Positions 1-5,791 of a stretch of DNA of 6,748 nt are shown here, piece after piece. The stretch's first letter is position 1; each line of letters opens with the position of its first letter. The notes below the pieces were generated by a model. That model had not been told where the DNA came from. It did no database searches and was given only the letters and a program-made list of their open reading frames with translations. The stretch lies in contig DATCZS010000122.1 in the NCBI GenBank assembly GCA_036525795.1, positions 1 through 6,748 on the forward strand, written 5' to 3'. The position numbers and the translations under genes were made by a program. This stretch comes from DATCZS01 sp036525795. Lineage in GTDB: Bacteria; Actinomycetota; Acidimicrobiia; Spongiisociales; ZC4RG35.

Positions 1-41
1 TCGGTGTCGACCCAGCATGCGTCGCCGGCGTTACGGCTCCG

Positions 42-1175
42 CTACGACGAGGTCCGGATCCAGACCGCGGTCGTGCCGGGAGCGAGAGTGGCGGTGAGGA
101 CATCGACGATGTCTCGTTCGATCGCTTCCGCATCGGGGCGCTCGGTGACACCCTCGGCGAACCGGTCGAACACTTCCTGGATGCGGTAGCGGGTGCGGAA
201 GAAGCGCCGGTCGACCGACGTCTGGATACGTCGCCGGAGGGGATTGAAGGCGGCGGCGGCGGCCAGCGTCGAGGCGGCGACCCCGAGATCGGAGTCGACC
301 GGGAGCCAGGTCGACAGAATCGTGAATGCGCCGAGGTACACCACCGCCAGAGCTCCGACGACGGCGATGTAGACGACCGTACGGCTGACGAGCCGGCCCA
401 GGTCGTAGAGACCGTGACGGGTGATGGCCACCCATATCGCCAGCGGGATCGCCGAGAAAAAGAGCTGGTCGAGGAGGGCGAACTCCACCGTGTTGTCGGT
501 GTTTGCTACCGCCACCAGGAAGATCACGTAGATCCCGACGCCGTATGTCAACCAGCCGACCTGGCGACGAACTGCTCCCGTCGCCCGTCGAGCGCGGACG
601 GCGAGCGAGGCGAAGACGGGGAGCATGAGAGCGATTCCAATTGTCACCAGCGTGGAGAACAGGCTCGTGAACTCGACCAGCGTCTCCGCCGTCAGCGGGC
701 GATCGAATCTCCGTACGGAGAACACCATGCCTGCCGCCGAGGCGGCGAACCCGTATCCCAGGAGCAGCACGGCGAGGACCCGCCAGCGTGGGGAGGGCAG
801 TGAGCCGTCGGGGAAGAGCAGGAGGGCGAGGGCGATGGCGGAGACCGACAGCGGACCGATGGTGGCGCTCGCCGTGAGGATGACCGCTCCGGCGGTGGTG
901 GAGACGACCTCCGCGAGCCCTGTGACCAACTCGTCGATTATCAACGCGGCGACGGCGAAGCCGGCGCCGGACAGGGCCAGAAGCTGACCGACCCGCACTT
1001 CGGGGCGCCGCACTCCGATCGCCAGCCCGACGACCAGCAGCGATGGAGTGTTGACGAGCACGACGGCCCAGGTCACATCGGCCCTGGCGACGGCAAACGT
1101 CATGACGGCCGTGCCGGTCAGCCACAGCGCGACTGCGAGGATCGCCCACCAGAGCTGGGCGAGACGGGCGATCAC
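42..1175 (-). CDS. Membrane protein C: sensor-kinase-type transmembrane module without catalytic domain
   Basis: The product has 377 residues from GTG 1175, whose bases overlap the preceding TGA as GTGA. The same frame stays open upstream to 1436, but that part is an out-of-frame shadow of the second STAS gene, rich in Arg and Pro. The protein starts with a hydrophobic segment (residues 8-30) and has about eight or nine membrane segments in all. Class signatures are RRPEVRVGQLL (56-66, the place of the RRP..GWL motif), FPDG (121-124), TRHGLYDLGRLVSRTVVY (252-269), FNPLRRRIQ (310-318), VDRRFFRTRY (321-330) and TLAPGTTAVWIR (363-374), three residues before the stop. It lacks any catalytic domain. 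It is more diverged than A and B are from each other, and has Gly260 where A and B have Asp in the LY..DRL motif. Likely role: membrane input or anchoring partner for the phosphatase and STAS proteins, inferred from coupling to them. Confidence 0.85.
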   Translation of the reverse strand: MIARLAQLWWAILAVALWLTGTAVMTFAVARADVTWAVVLVNTPSLLVVGLAIGVRRPEVRVGQLLALSGAGFAVAALIIDELVTGLAEVVSTTAGAVILTASATIGPLSVSAIALALLLFPDGSLPSPRWRVLAVLLLGYGFAASAAGMVFSVRRFDRPLTAETLVEFTSLFSTLVTIGIALMLPVFASLAVRARRATGAVRRQVGWLTYGVGIYVIFLVAVANTDNTVEFALLDQLFFSAIPLAIWVAITRHGLYDLGRLVSRTVVYIAVVGALAVVYLGAFTILSTWLPVDSDLGVAASTLAAAAAFNPLRRRIQTSVDRRFFRTRYRIQEVFDRFAEGVTERPDAEAIERDIVDVLTATLAPGTTAVWIRTSS

Positions 1176-1522
1176 AACCCGGCGATGGCCGCCGCCTCGC
1201 TCTCGTAGAGGCCGATTGCCTCGTCGAGGCGGGTGAGCGAGAAGATCTGCCGGTAGTGGTCGGTGAGCCCGAAGGCGGCGAGGCGGTGACCCTTGCGCTG
1301 GGCGCGGATCAGCATCGTCACCAGCAATCCGATCCCGCCGCTGTTCATGTACTCGAGGCCGCCGAAGTTGAGCACGATCGCCTTGGTTCCCGGCTGATCG
1401 GCCTGGGTGTAGGCGTCCATCATCACGCCCTCGCAAAACGCGGTGATTTCGCCGTCGATGTCGATCACCTTGGAGTTGTCCGCTCCGTCGCGAACCGTCA
1501 TCGCCACCTTTGCCTCTGGCAT
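1172..1522 (-). CDS. STAS-domain anti-sigma-factor antagonist (SpoIIAA/RsbV-like), second copy
   Basis: The product is 116 residues with the same fold as its upstream neighbour: SKVIDIDGEITAFCEG (17-32), AIVLNFGGLEYMNSGGIGLL (48-67) and LAAFGLTDHYRQIFSLTR (81-98). The phosphorylation loop is MNSGG. Ser61 is kept, but the residue after it is Gly, so only one hydroxyl residue is available, unlike the INSTG loop of the first copy. It shares the block AFGLTDHYRQIF exactly with that copy while the N-terminal halves differ clearly. This fits two non-redundant substrates of the same phosphatase/kinase protein, or a main antagonist plus a modulator, as in RsbS/RsbR-type systems; the roles cannot be told apart from sequence. 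The start lies 12 bases after the previous stop, with GAGGAG six bases upstream. The stop overlaps the GTG of the membrane gene that follows (GTGA). Confidence 0.92.
   Translation of the reverse strand: MPEAKVAMTVRDGADNSKVIDIDGEITAFCEGVMMDAYTQADQPGTKAIVLNFGGLEYMNSGGIGLLVTMLIRAQRKGHRLAAFGLTDHYRQIFSLTRLDEAIGLYESEAAAIAGL
1241..1277. repeat. Near-identical 37-base block shared by the two STAS genes (copy in second gene)
   Basis: This block matches 1604-1640 at 36 of 37 bases, including 27 consecutive identical bases (1241-1267). It encodes the AFGLTDHYRQIF stretch of the STAS fold. It is a coding similarity between paralogues, not a mobile repeat. Confidence 0.75.
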
Positions 1523-1528
1523 CCCCGT

Positions 1529-1534
1529 CTCCTC
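1529..1534 (-). promoter_or_regulatory. Shine-Dalgarno of the second STAS gene
   Basis: The minus strand reads GAGGAG, six bases before ATG 1522. It fills most of the 12-base gap between the two STAS genes. Confidence 0.6.
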
Positions 1535-1873
1535 TCAGCCCGCCGCCACGGCGGTGTGCTCGTCGTCGTAGATCGCCATGAAGTCGGCGATTCGGGTGAT
1601 CTGGAAGATCTGCCGGTAGTGGTCGGTGAGACCGAAGGCGCGGATGTCCTTCCCCGATGCTCTCGCCTTGGCGAGCAAGCCGACGATCACCGCGATCCCG
1701 GTGGAGTTGATGTAGTCGACGTCGGAGAAGTCGAGCACCACCGAGCCGGCGGTCGTTCCGGCATACGCCTGTTCGAGGCCTTCCTGGGCCCCGCGGTTGA
1801 CATCCCCGCTCATGCGCAGGGTGGCCACCTCGTCTGTCTCGTCGACCCGGACGTCGAAGTCGGTTCCGGGCAT
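1535..1873 (-). CDS. STAS-domain anti-sigma-factor antagonist (SpoIIAA/RsbV-like), first copy
   Basis: The product is 112 residues, the usual length of a stand-alone STAS antagonist. Strands and turns of the fold are recognisable: EVATLRMSGDVNR (15-27), SVVLDFSDVDYINSTGIAVI (44-63) and KDIRAFGLTDHYRQIFQITR (75-94). The phosphorylation loop reads INSTG. Ser57, with Thr58 beside it, occupies the place of the conserved phosphorylated serine, and Asn56 replaces the more common Asp. By family, the unphosphorylated form binds an RsbW-type HATPase and releases that protein's target; the PP2C partner restores this form. The ATG shares a base with the phosphatase stop (TGATG) and has AAGGAG seven bases upstream, so the two are probably translationally coupled and made in related amounts. 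It has a close functional match in the next gene. Confidence 0.93.
   Translation of the reverse strand: MPGTDFDVRVDETDEVATLRMSGDVNRGAQEGLEQAYAGTTAGSVVLDFSDVDYINSTGIAVIVGLLAKARASGKDIRAFGLTDHYRQIFQITRIADFMAIYDDEHTAVAAG
1604..1640. repeat. Near-identical 37-base block shared by the two STAS genes (copy in first gene)
   Basis: This is the partner of the block at 1241-1277, in the same orientation. The single mismatch is at 1631 against 1268. The flanking coding sequence is much less alike. Confidence 0.75.
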
Positions 1874-3453
1874 CAGCTGGCTCCTTCCATCTTCATTTCG
1901 AGTTCGATCACGTGCCTGCCCTCCGCCGCGTAGTGATGGAGGCCGTCGACCATCTGTTCGATCAGGAACAGACCCCAGCCGCGCGGGGACTGCAGGCCGG
2001 CGAGCTTGGCGTCGAGGTCGGGGGTCTCGGCCTCGGGGATGTCTGGCCCGGTCCCGTGGTCTTCGATCCTGACCACGAGCCGCTCGCGCCCCCGGTACAC
2101 GGTGACCTCGACCGGAAGCGAGGGGTCGAATCCGTTCCCGTGCTCGATGGCGTTCATCGCCGCCTCCGACACCGCCGTCTTCAAACGCTCGAGTCGGTCG
2201 CCTTCCAATCCGAGACCGGCGGCGACCGAGCCGACGCGATCCATCACCTGTCGCTCGTTGCCTTCCTCGCTGGGCAGGGTGAATCGCTCGACTTCGTCGA
2301 GGCCGACTTCGAATGCCCTGGCCGAGGAGGCCGCCGACGAGGTGCGGCGAACGGTCACCATCGTGATGTCGTCCTCCTGTTCGTACCCTTCGCCGCAGAA
2401 CCGGTCGAGCTCGCCGAGGATCGAGGCGGTCAGCGCTTCGGAGACGGCCGTCGAACCCACGAGTCCCATCAGCCGTCCGAAACCGAACATCGAACCGTCA
2501 GGGCCGTGGGCTTCGACGATCCCGTCGCTGGTCAGGAGCATGGACGCGTCGGGCTCCAGGGTCGCGGTCTTGACGTCGTAGCTCATGCCCGGCATCAGGC
2601 CGAGCGGCATGCCGGTGGCGCGGAGTTCCACCACGCCGTCTCCGGTGCGCACGTACGGGAGGTTGTGGCCGGCGTTGGCGAACGTGAGGGCTCCGGTGGA
2701 CGGCTCGAGGATTCCGAACAGGCATGTGACGAACATCGCCGGCGGAATCTCGTCGACAAGTACGTCGTTGGTCTCGGCCAGGATGGCGCCGGGATCGTCG
2801 AAGCGCTGGGCAGCCGCCCGCAGGGTCGAGCGGGTGGTCGCCATCACCAGAGCGGCAGGCACCCCCTTGTCTGTGACGTCGCCGATGACCAGTCCCAGCC
2901 GGCCGTCGGTCATGGGGATGAAGTCGTAGAAGTCGCCTCCCACGGCTCGGGCCGGGCGGTAGTAGGCGTCGATCTCCCAGCCGGTCAGGGCCGGAAGCTC
3001 CTTGGGGAGAAGGGTCTGCTGAATGAGGGCGGCGACACGAAGCTCCTGTTCGATCCGCTCCCGCTCCTTGGCCTCGGCTTCCTGCAGCTGGACGAGCTGG
3101 GCGAGGCGGATGGCCGGGGCCACCTGGGCGGCCAGCCCGCGCAGCAGCTTGCGGTCGTCGCCCGAGTAGGGCTGATCCGACAACCGCTTGCCGAGGTTGA
3201 GCGTCCCGATCAGTTCGCCCTGGCTGATCAACGGGACGACGAGGTGGACGCCGGCCTGGCGGAGCTCGCGCAGCGCCGGCGAGTCGAGCTCGATCTTGTC
3301 GAGGTCGACCGGCCCGCCCGCTCCCAGCAGGTAGCCCATGAGCGGGTCGTGATCGGGGATGGGAATCGGCTCGGCGGTGGCAACCGGAGCCGGGGTCGGA
3401 GCGACCTCAGGCGTCTCGGTTTGTTTGGCCGAACGGCGGAAAGATTTGACCAT
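1873..3453 (-). CDS. Partial GAF - PP2C (SpoIIE/RsbU-type) phosphatase - RsbW-like HATPase fusion
   Basis: This 526-residue soluble regulator is the core of the cluster. After a basic start and a Pro-rich linker (about 17-35) comes a GAF-like region (about 36-120) that has only the later part of the fold, including LVVPLISQGELIGTLNLGKR and YSGDDRKLLRGLAAQVAPAI. A charged helical linker (122-150) with the usual IQQTLLP leads into the PP2C domain. Its metal-site motifs are all present: GGDFYDF (172-178), GDVTDKG (191-197), NAGHNLP (260-266), SDGIVEA (309-315) and DDIT (361-364). The C-terminal HATPase_c_2 domain has SEAAMNAIEHGNG (429-441), EDHGTGPD (464-471) and RGWGLFLIEQMVDG (491-504). By family, the PP2C domain dephosphorylates Ser/Thr-phosphorylated STAS antagonists and the HATPase domain phosphorylates them or holds a target. 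ATG 3453 is chosen over TTG 3492, which lies in the previous gene, because of its ribosome site and AT-richer first codons. The TGA overlaps the STAS start as TGATG. Confidence 0.95.
   Translation of the reverse strand: MVKSFRRSAKQTETPEVAPTPAPVATAEPIPIPDHDPLMGYLLGAGGPVDLDKIELDSPALRELRQAGVHLVVPLISQGELIGTLNLGKRLSDQPYSGDDRKLLRGLAAQVAPAIRLAQLVQLQEAEAKERERIEQELRVAALIQQTLLPKELPALTGWEIDAYYRPARAVGGDFYDFIPMTDGRLGLVIGDVTDKGVPAALVMATTRSTLRAAAQRFDDPGAILAETNDVLVDEIPPAMFVTCLFGILEPSTGALTFANAGHNLPYVRTGDGVVELRATGMPLGLMPGMSYDVKTATLEPDASMLLTSDGIVEAHGPDGSMFGFGRLMGLVGSTAVSEALTASILGELDRFCGEGYEQEDDITMVTVRRTSSAASSARAFEVGLDEVERFTLPSEEGNERQVMDRVGSVAAGLGLEGDRLERLKTAVSEAAMNAIEHGNGFDPSLPVEVTVYRGRERLVVRIEDHGTGPDIPEAETPDLDAKLAGLQSPRGWGLFLIEQMVDGLHHYAAEGRHVIELEMKMEGAS
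1881..1886 (-). promoter_or_regulatory. Shine-Dalgarno of the first STAS gene
   Basis: The minus strand reads AAGGAG, seven bases before ATG 1873. It lies inside the last codons of the phosphatase gene and confirms the TGATG start. Confidence 0.6.
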
Positions 3454-3460
3454 CTGCACG

Positions 3461-3467
3461 TCCCTTT
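3461..3467 (-). promoter_or_regulatory. Shine-Dalgarno deciding the phosphatase start
   Basis: The minus strand reads AAAGGGA, seven bases before ATG 3453. It favours this ATG over the in-frame TTG at 3492, which would add 13 residues and overlap the upstream gene. Confidence 0.5.
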
Positions 3468-3469
3468 GT

Positions 3470-3931
3470 CTACGGAGCTTGCGTTCCGGCAACGTTACGG
3501 TCTGCCGATGCTGCCCGGTCGAGCAGCAAGCCGATCTCGTCCCACGCCACTTCCGGCCGGGGTAGACCCCGCCGCTCGAGATAACGGGCGGCGGTGCTCC
3601 GACCCTTGCGCAGGAACCGCAGGTAGGAAAGCGGTCCTCCCACCCCCATTCCGGGGACGAATCGCTCGGCGACGAAGCTCCACTCGCTATCGGATTCCTC
3701 GAGCCTCCCGACGATGAGGCAGCTGCGCAGCTTCCACAGCCGCTCGTCGTGGCGGTGGTAGAGGATCGATGCCGGTCCGGGGCGGGAGGCGCCCGGATCG
3801 TGGATCACGAGGATCCGCCGACTGGGATCTGCCGTGGCCCTGCACCGCACAGAGATCGGTCCGGATTCGGTCACGGTCGACAGGACGGCGGAGTCGAACC
3901 GTCCCGACTCCCGCTCCACGTCACGCCACAT
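3470..3931 (-). CDS. Small soluble protein, probable PNPOx-like partner of the preceding gene
   Basis: The product has 153 residues with no membrane segment or signal peptide. Residues 12-47 (FDSAVLSTVTESGPISVRC, then RRILVIHDPG) read like the first strands of a PNPOx-like split barrel. Next come GPASILYHRHDERLWKLRS (52-70) and SEWSFVAERFVPGMG (82-96), then a helical, basic C-terminal part with YLERRGLPRPEVAWDEIG (117-134). I recall similar uncharacterised actinobacterial proteins annotated as PNPOx family, but this match is weaker than for its neighbour. The ATG lies inside the end of the preceding gene (11-base overlap) and has a GGGAGG ribosome site six bases upstream. Tight overlap of two barrel-like proteins suggests a co-translated heterodimer, since family members usually dimerise around the cofactor; that is inference. 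The gene ends 16 bases before the phosphatase start. Confidence 0.68.
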   Translation of the reverse strand: MWRDVERESGRFDSAVLSTVTESGPISVRCRATADPSRRILVIHDPGASRPGPASILYHRHDERLWKLRSCLIVGRLEESDSEWSFVAERFVPGMGVGGPLSYLRFLRKGRSTAARYLERRGLPRPEVAWDEIGLLLDRAASADRNVAGTQAP

Positions 3932-4442
3932 CGACGGCCTCCCATCTGTCGTCGATCCCCCAGCTCACCCGGGTGGGCTCGACCACGATCAGGAGGCGCA
4001 GGAAGTACCAGTCCATGAGCTTCCGGGCCAGCGAGTTGCTGGTGTAGATGCCGACGGCGGGCTGGCGGCGAAGCAGTTCGATGGCGTCGCGTTCGAAGGC
4101 GGCGGCGATGCCCCGGTCCTCGATCTGCCCGATCGAGGTGAGGACCACGTCGGGGGCCGTTGCCCGACCCTCGACTCGAACCAGTGGAGGATCGGTGAGA
4201 CCGCTTCCGGTCGAGTCCGAGTAGAGGAGACTGACGCGGGGATCACGGCGGATGTTGAGGGCCTTTTGAGGGAGTCCGATCGACGTGACGATGGAGATGC
4301 GGAAGCTGCCCTCTTCGAGTGAGGGAAGCACCGGCCAGGTGATGGGGTGCCCCGACCGGGACACCGTCGTCAACTCGGCGGTGAGGAAGTGTCGCACCAC
4401 CGCCGACACGTCGCTCGGAAGGCGTGTCTCGGGTGTGCTCAT
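3921..4442 (-). CDS. PNPOx-like split-barrel flavoprotein, first of a pair
   Basis: The product has 173 residues from ATG 4442. The pattern fits the pyridoxamine 5'-phosphate oxidase-like FMN-binding split barrel: RHFLTAELTTVSRSGHPITW (17-36), then SIGLPQKALNIRRDPRVSLL (54-73), then PLVRVEGRAT (86-95). The C-terminal part has a probable amphipathic helix and ends in a strand-like segment, RLLIVVEPTRVSWGIDD (149-165). Members bind FMN, F420 or related cofactors and act as oxidoreductases or cofactor-binding proteins; substrate and cofactor cannot be read here. An ATG at 4475 would add eleven residues including a rare ATA codon. Neither start has a Shine-Dalgarno, so the start is uncertain. The sequence GATACT lies seven bases before ATG 4442, compatible with a leaderless internal transcript, but no matching -35 is clear. 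The gene overlaps the next one by 11 bases. Confidence 0.75.
   Translation of the reverse strand: MSTPETRLPSDVSAVVRHFLTAELTTVSRSGHPITWPVLPSLEEGSFRISIVTSIGLPQKALNIRRDPRVSLLYSDSTGSGLTDPPLVRVEGRATAPDVVLTSIGQIEDRGIAAAFERDAIELLRRQPAVGIYTSNSLARKLMDWYFLRLLIVVEPTRVSWGIDDRWEAVDVA
3938..3943 (-). promoter_or_regulatory. Shine-Dalgarno of the second split-barrel-like gene
   Basis: The minus strand reads GGGAGG, six bases before ATG 3931. The site lies within the last codons of the preceding gene and supports the 11-base overlapping start. Confidence 0.55.
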
Positions 4443-4502
4443 GGCACCGAGTATCCGGTTCCGCCGTTCCGGCATGGTTACGGGTGGCCGTGCCGGAGCC
4501 GT

Positions 4503-5663
4503 TCAGGATGCTTCCCGGTCATCTCCAGGTCGGCGGAGCCAGATCGCGGCAACAGAAGGAGCCACGGTCTTCTGCAGGACTCCCCACAGATCATTCACCA
4601 CCGTGTCGAGGGCCACCTCGTCGGTGAGCCGGCCGGTGAACAGGTCCACCTCGTGCTCGGCGTCGTACCTGGCGCGGTCGAACCGGTGGTCGACGGCGCG
4701 CTGGATGCGGCGCCGGACGGGGTTGAAGACGGCGGCGGCGGCGAGGGTGGATGCGGCGATCACCACGTCGTTTGACTCCCCAAGGATGCGGGGAAGAAGG
4801 AGGACCGGTATCACGTAGACCGCCGCCACCACGGCGGCAACACCTCCGTAGCTCACGGTGCGCCGGACCAGGCGGTCGACTCCGTACAGGCCGTGCCGGA
4901 TCACGGCGTAGGCGAAGGCGATCGGCAGCAGGGGCCAACCGATGCGGGCGCCCATCCATGCAATGTCGCCGAGCGTCTCGACCAAGCCGATGCCGAAGAC
5001 CACGGCGACGATGAGGACCGCGAACGCGTAGAGCACGAGCGTGTAGCGACGGCGTTCTTCCCCATACTCACGACGTCGACGCCGCCACATCCACACGATG
5101 CAGCCGAGGAGGAGCACGAAAATCGGGATGAAGACCACACCGTTGACGGTCGCCGGAACCAGCTGCACAAGGGGATTGGGAAAGGAGAGAGTGTCCCCGG
5201 CCCTCGTGTTGACCTCCAGGGGGCTGGACATGGCCGCCAGCACAGTCAGCACGGCCATGGAGCCGACGATCCGGTATGCGATCCGCCGGTCGCGTTCCGG
5301 ACGGGGAGAGAGTCCGTCGGGGAACGCAACCAGGAACCCGGCGATCACGGTGTAGAGGAACACCCCGCCCCAGGTCCCGATCCAGGCAAGCCACGGATAC
5401 CACTCCGGGTCGAGGCGCGAGGCGGGGACCGGAAGACTGGTGGTCGTCAGACCGAGGCCGATCAAGAGCATGAGCCACCCGATCTGATGCCATGGTCGCT
5501 TGGCCATCACCACCAGACCTGCACCGAGATACCACAGGGGCATGGTGGTGTTGAGGAAGTAGTCGAAGGTGACCGGCTGATCGTCGATCAGAAACGGCGC
5601 AAGTGATGCGGCGATCGCCGCGACCAGCAAGAAGGCCAGCCCGAGCCAGCGGAGCATCCTCAT
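4503..5663 (-). CDS. Membrane protein B: sensor-kinase-type transmembrane module without catalytic domain
   Basis: Starting at ATG 5663 the product has 386 residues and begins with a hydrophobic segment (MRMLRWLGLAFLLVAAIAAS). About eight membrane segments follow. The loops carry the class signatures KRPWHQIGWLML (55-66), FPDG (114-117), RHGLYGVDRLVRRTVSYG (256-273), FNPVRRRIQ (313-321), VDHRFDRARYDA (324-335) and TVAPSVAAIWLR (366-377). An Arg-rich cytoplasmic loop lies near 194-206. The chain ends nine residues after the WLR motif, so there is no kinase, phosphatase or complete GAF domain. It is probably an inner-membrane sensory subunit working with the downstream phosphatase, which is inference from the operon. 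A GTG at 5735 would add 24 Arg/Pro-rich residues. I reject it because ATG 5663 forms an ATGA overlap with the preceding ORF and puts the first hydrophobic segment at the N-terminus. Residues 282-338 match gene A at 47 of 57 positions. Confidence 0.85.
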   Translation of the reverse strand: MRMLRWLGLAFLLVAAIAASLAPFLIDDQPVTFDYFLNTTMPLWYLGAGLVVMAKRPWHQIGWLMLLIGLGLTTTSLPVPASRLDPEWYPWLAWIGTWGGVFLYTVIAGFLVAFPDGLSPRPERDRRIAYRIVGSMAVLTVLAAMSSPLEVNTRAGDTLSFPNPLVQLVPATVNGVVFIPIFVLLLGCIVWMWRRRRREYGEERRRYTLVLYAFAVLIVAVVFGIGLVETLGDIAWMGARIGWPLLPIAFAYAVIRHGLYGVDRLVRRTVSYGGVAAVVAAVYVIPVLLLPRILGESNDVVIAASTLAAAAVFNPVRRRIQRAVDHRFDRARYDAEHEVDLFTGRLTDEVALDTVVNDLWGVLQKTVAPSVAAIWLRRPGDDREAS

Positions 5664-5791
5664 CCGGTGTCCGGGGCGATTCGAGCGGTCTCGGCGGGAA
5701 GGAGGACGATCACGTTTCCCAGCCTGTGGAACCACGTTCCCGACTCGTTGCGGGCGGGGCGAGGACGGGCGGTCGACAGTCTGGAGGGCAT
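5660..5791 (-). CDS. Small 43-residue ORF bridging the two membrane-protein genes
   Basis: I do not recognise this product. It begins MPSRLSTARPRPARNESG, continues with a short hydrophobic stretch (LGNVIVLLP) and ends ETARIAPDTG. Three things favour real translation. There is a good Shine-Dalgarno sequence (AGGAAGG) seven bases before its ATG. Its ATG overlaps the stop of gene A as ATGA. Its own TGA overlaps the ATG of gene B, again as ATGA. It may be a genuine small protein or a coupling cistron that delivers ribosomes to gene B, whose own start has no clear Shine-Dalgarno. The competing reading of this stretch is an N-terminal extension of B from a GTG at 5735. That would add an Arg/Pro-rich leader of the kind out-of-frame translation gives in GC-rich DNA, so I prefer the small ORF. 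Function is unassigned. Confidence 0.5.
   Translation of the reverse strand: MPSRLSTARPRPARNESGTWFHRLGNVIVLLPAETARIAPDTG

Noticed and set aside
1..41. Possible terminator or start of another gene after membrane gene C
   Set aside because: The only symmetry is a short CGCCGGCG palindrome with no stable stem or T-run, and an ATG on the minus strand at 19-17 gives too few codons before the edge to judge.
31..1149. Second long minus-strand open frame inside membrane gene C
   Set aside because: It reads as Arg/Pro/His-rich sequence without membrane segments, typical of a frame-shifted shadow. The C frame has the family motifs.
1176..1436. N-terminal extension of membrane protein C in the same open frame
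   Set aside because: It overlaps the second STAS gene out of frame, is Arg/Pro-rich and has no family similarity. GTG 1175 in a GTGA overlap is the better start.
1912..3717. Plus-strand open frame of about 600 codons opposite the phosphatase gene
   Set aside because: Its product is a low-complexity Gly/Arg/Asp/His-rich chain with no recognisable domain, and the minus strand encodes an intact phosphatase with all its motifs. Long antisense open frames are common in GC-rich coding DNA.
4443..4502. Internal promoter before the first split-barrel gene (GATACT at suitable distance for a leaderless start)
   Set aside because: A lone -10-like hexamer without a matching -35 is weak evidence, and sigma specificity in this organism is unknown.
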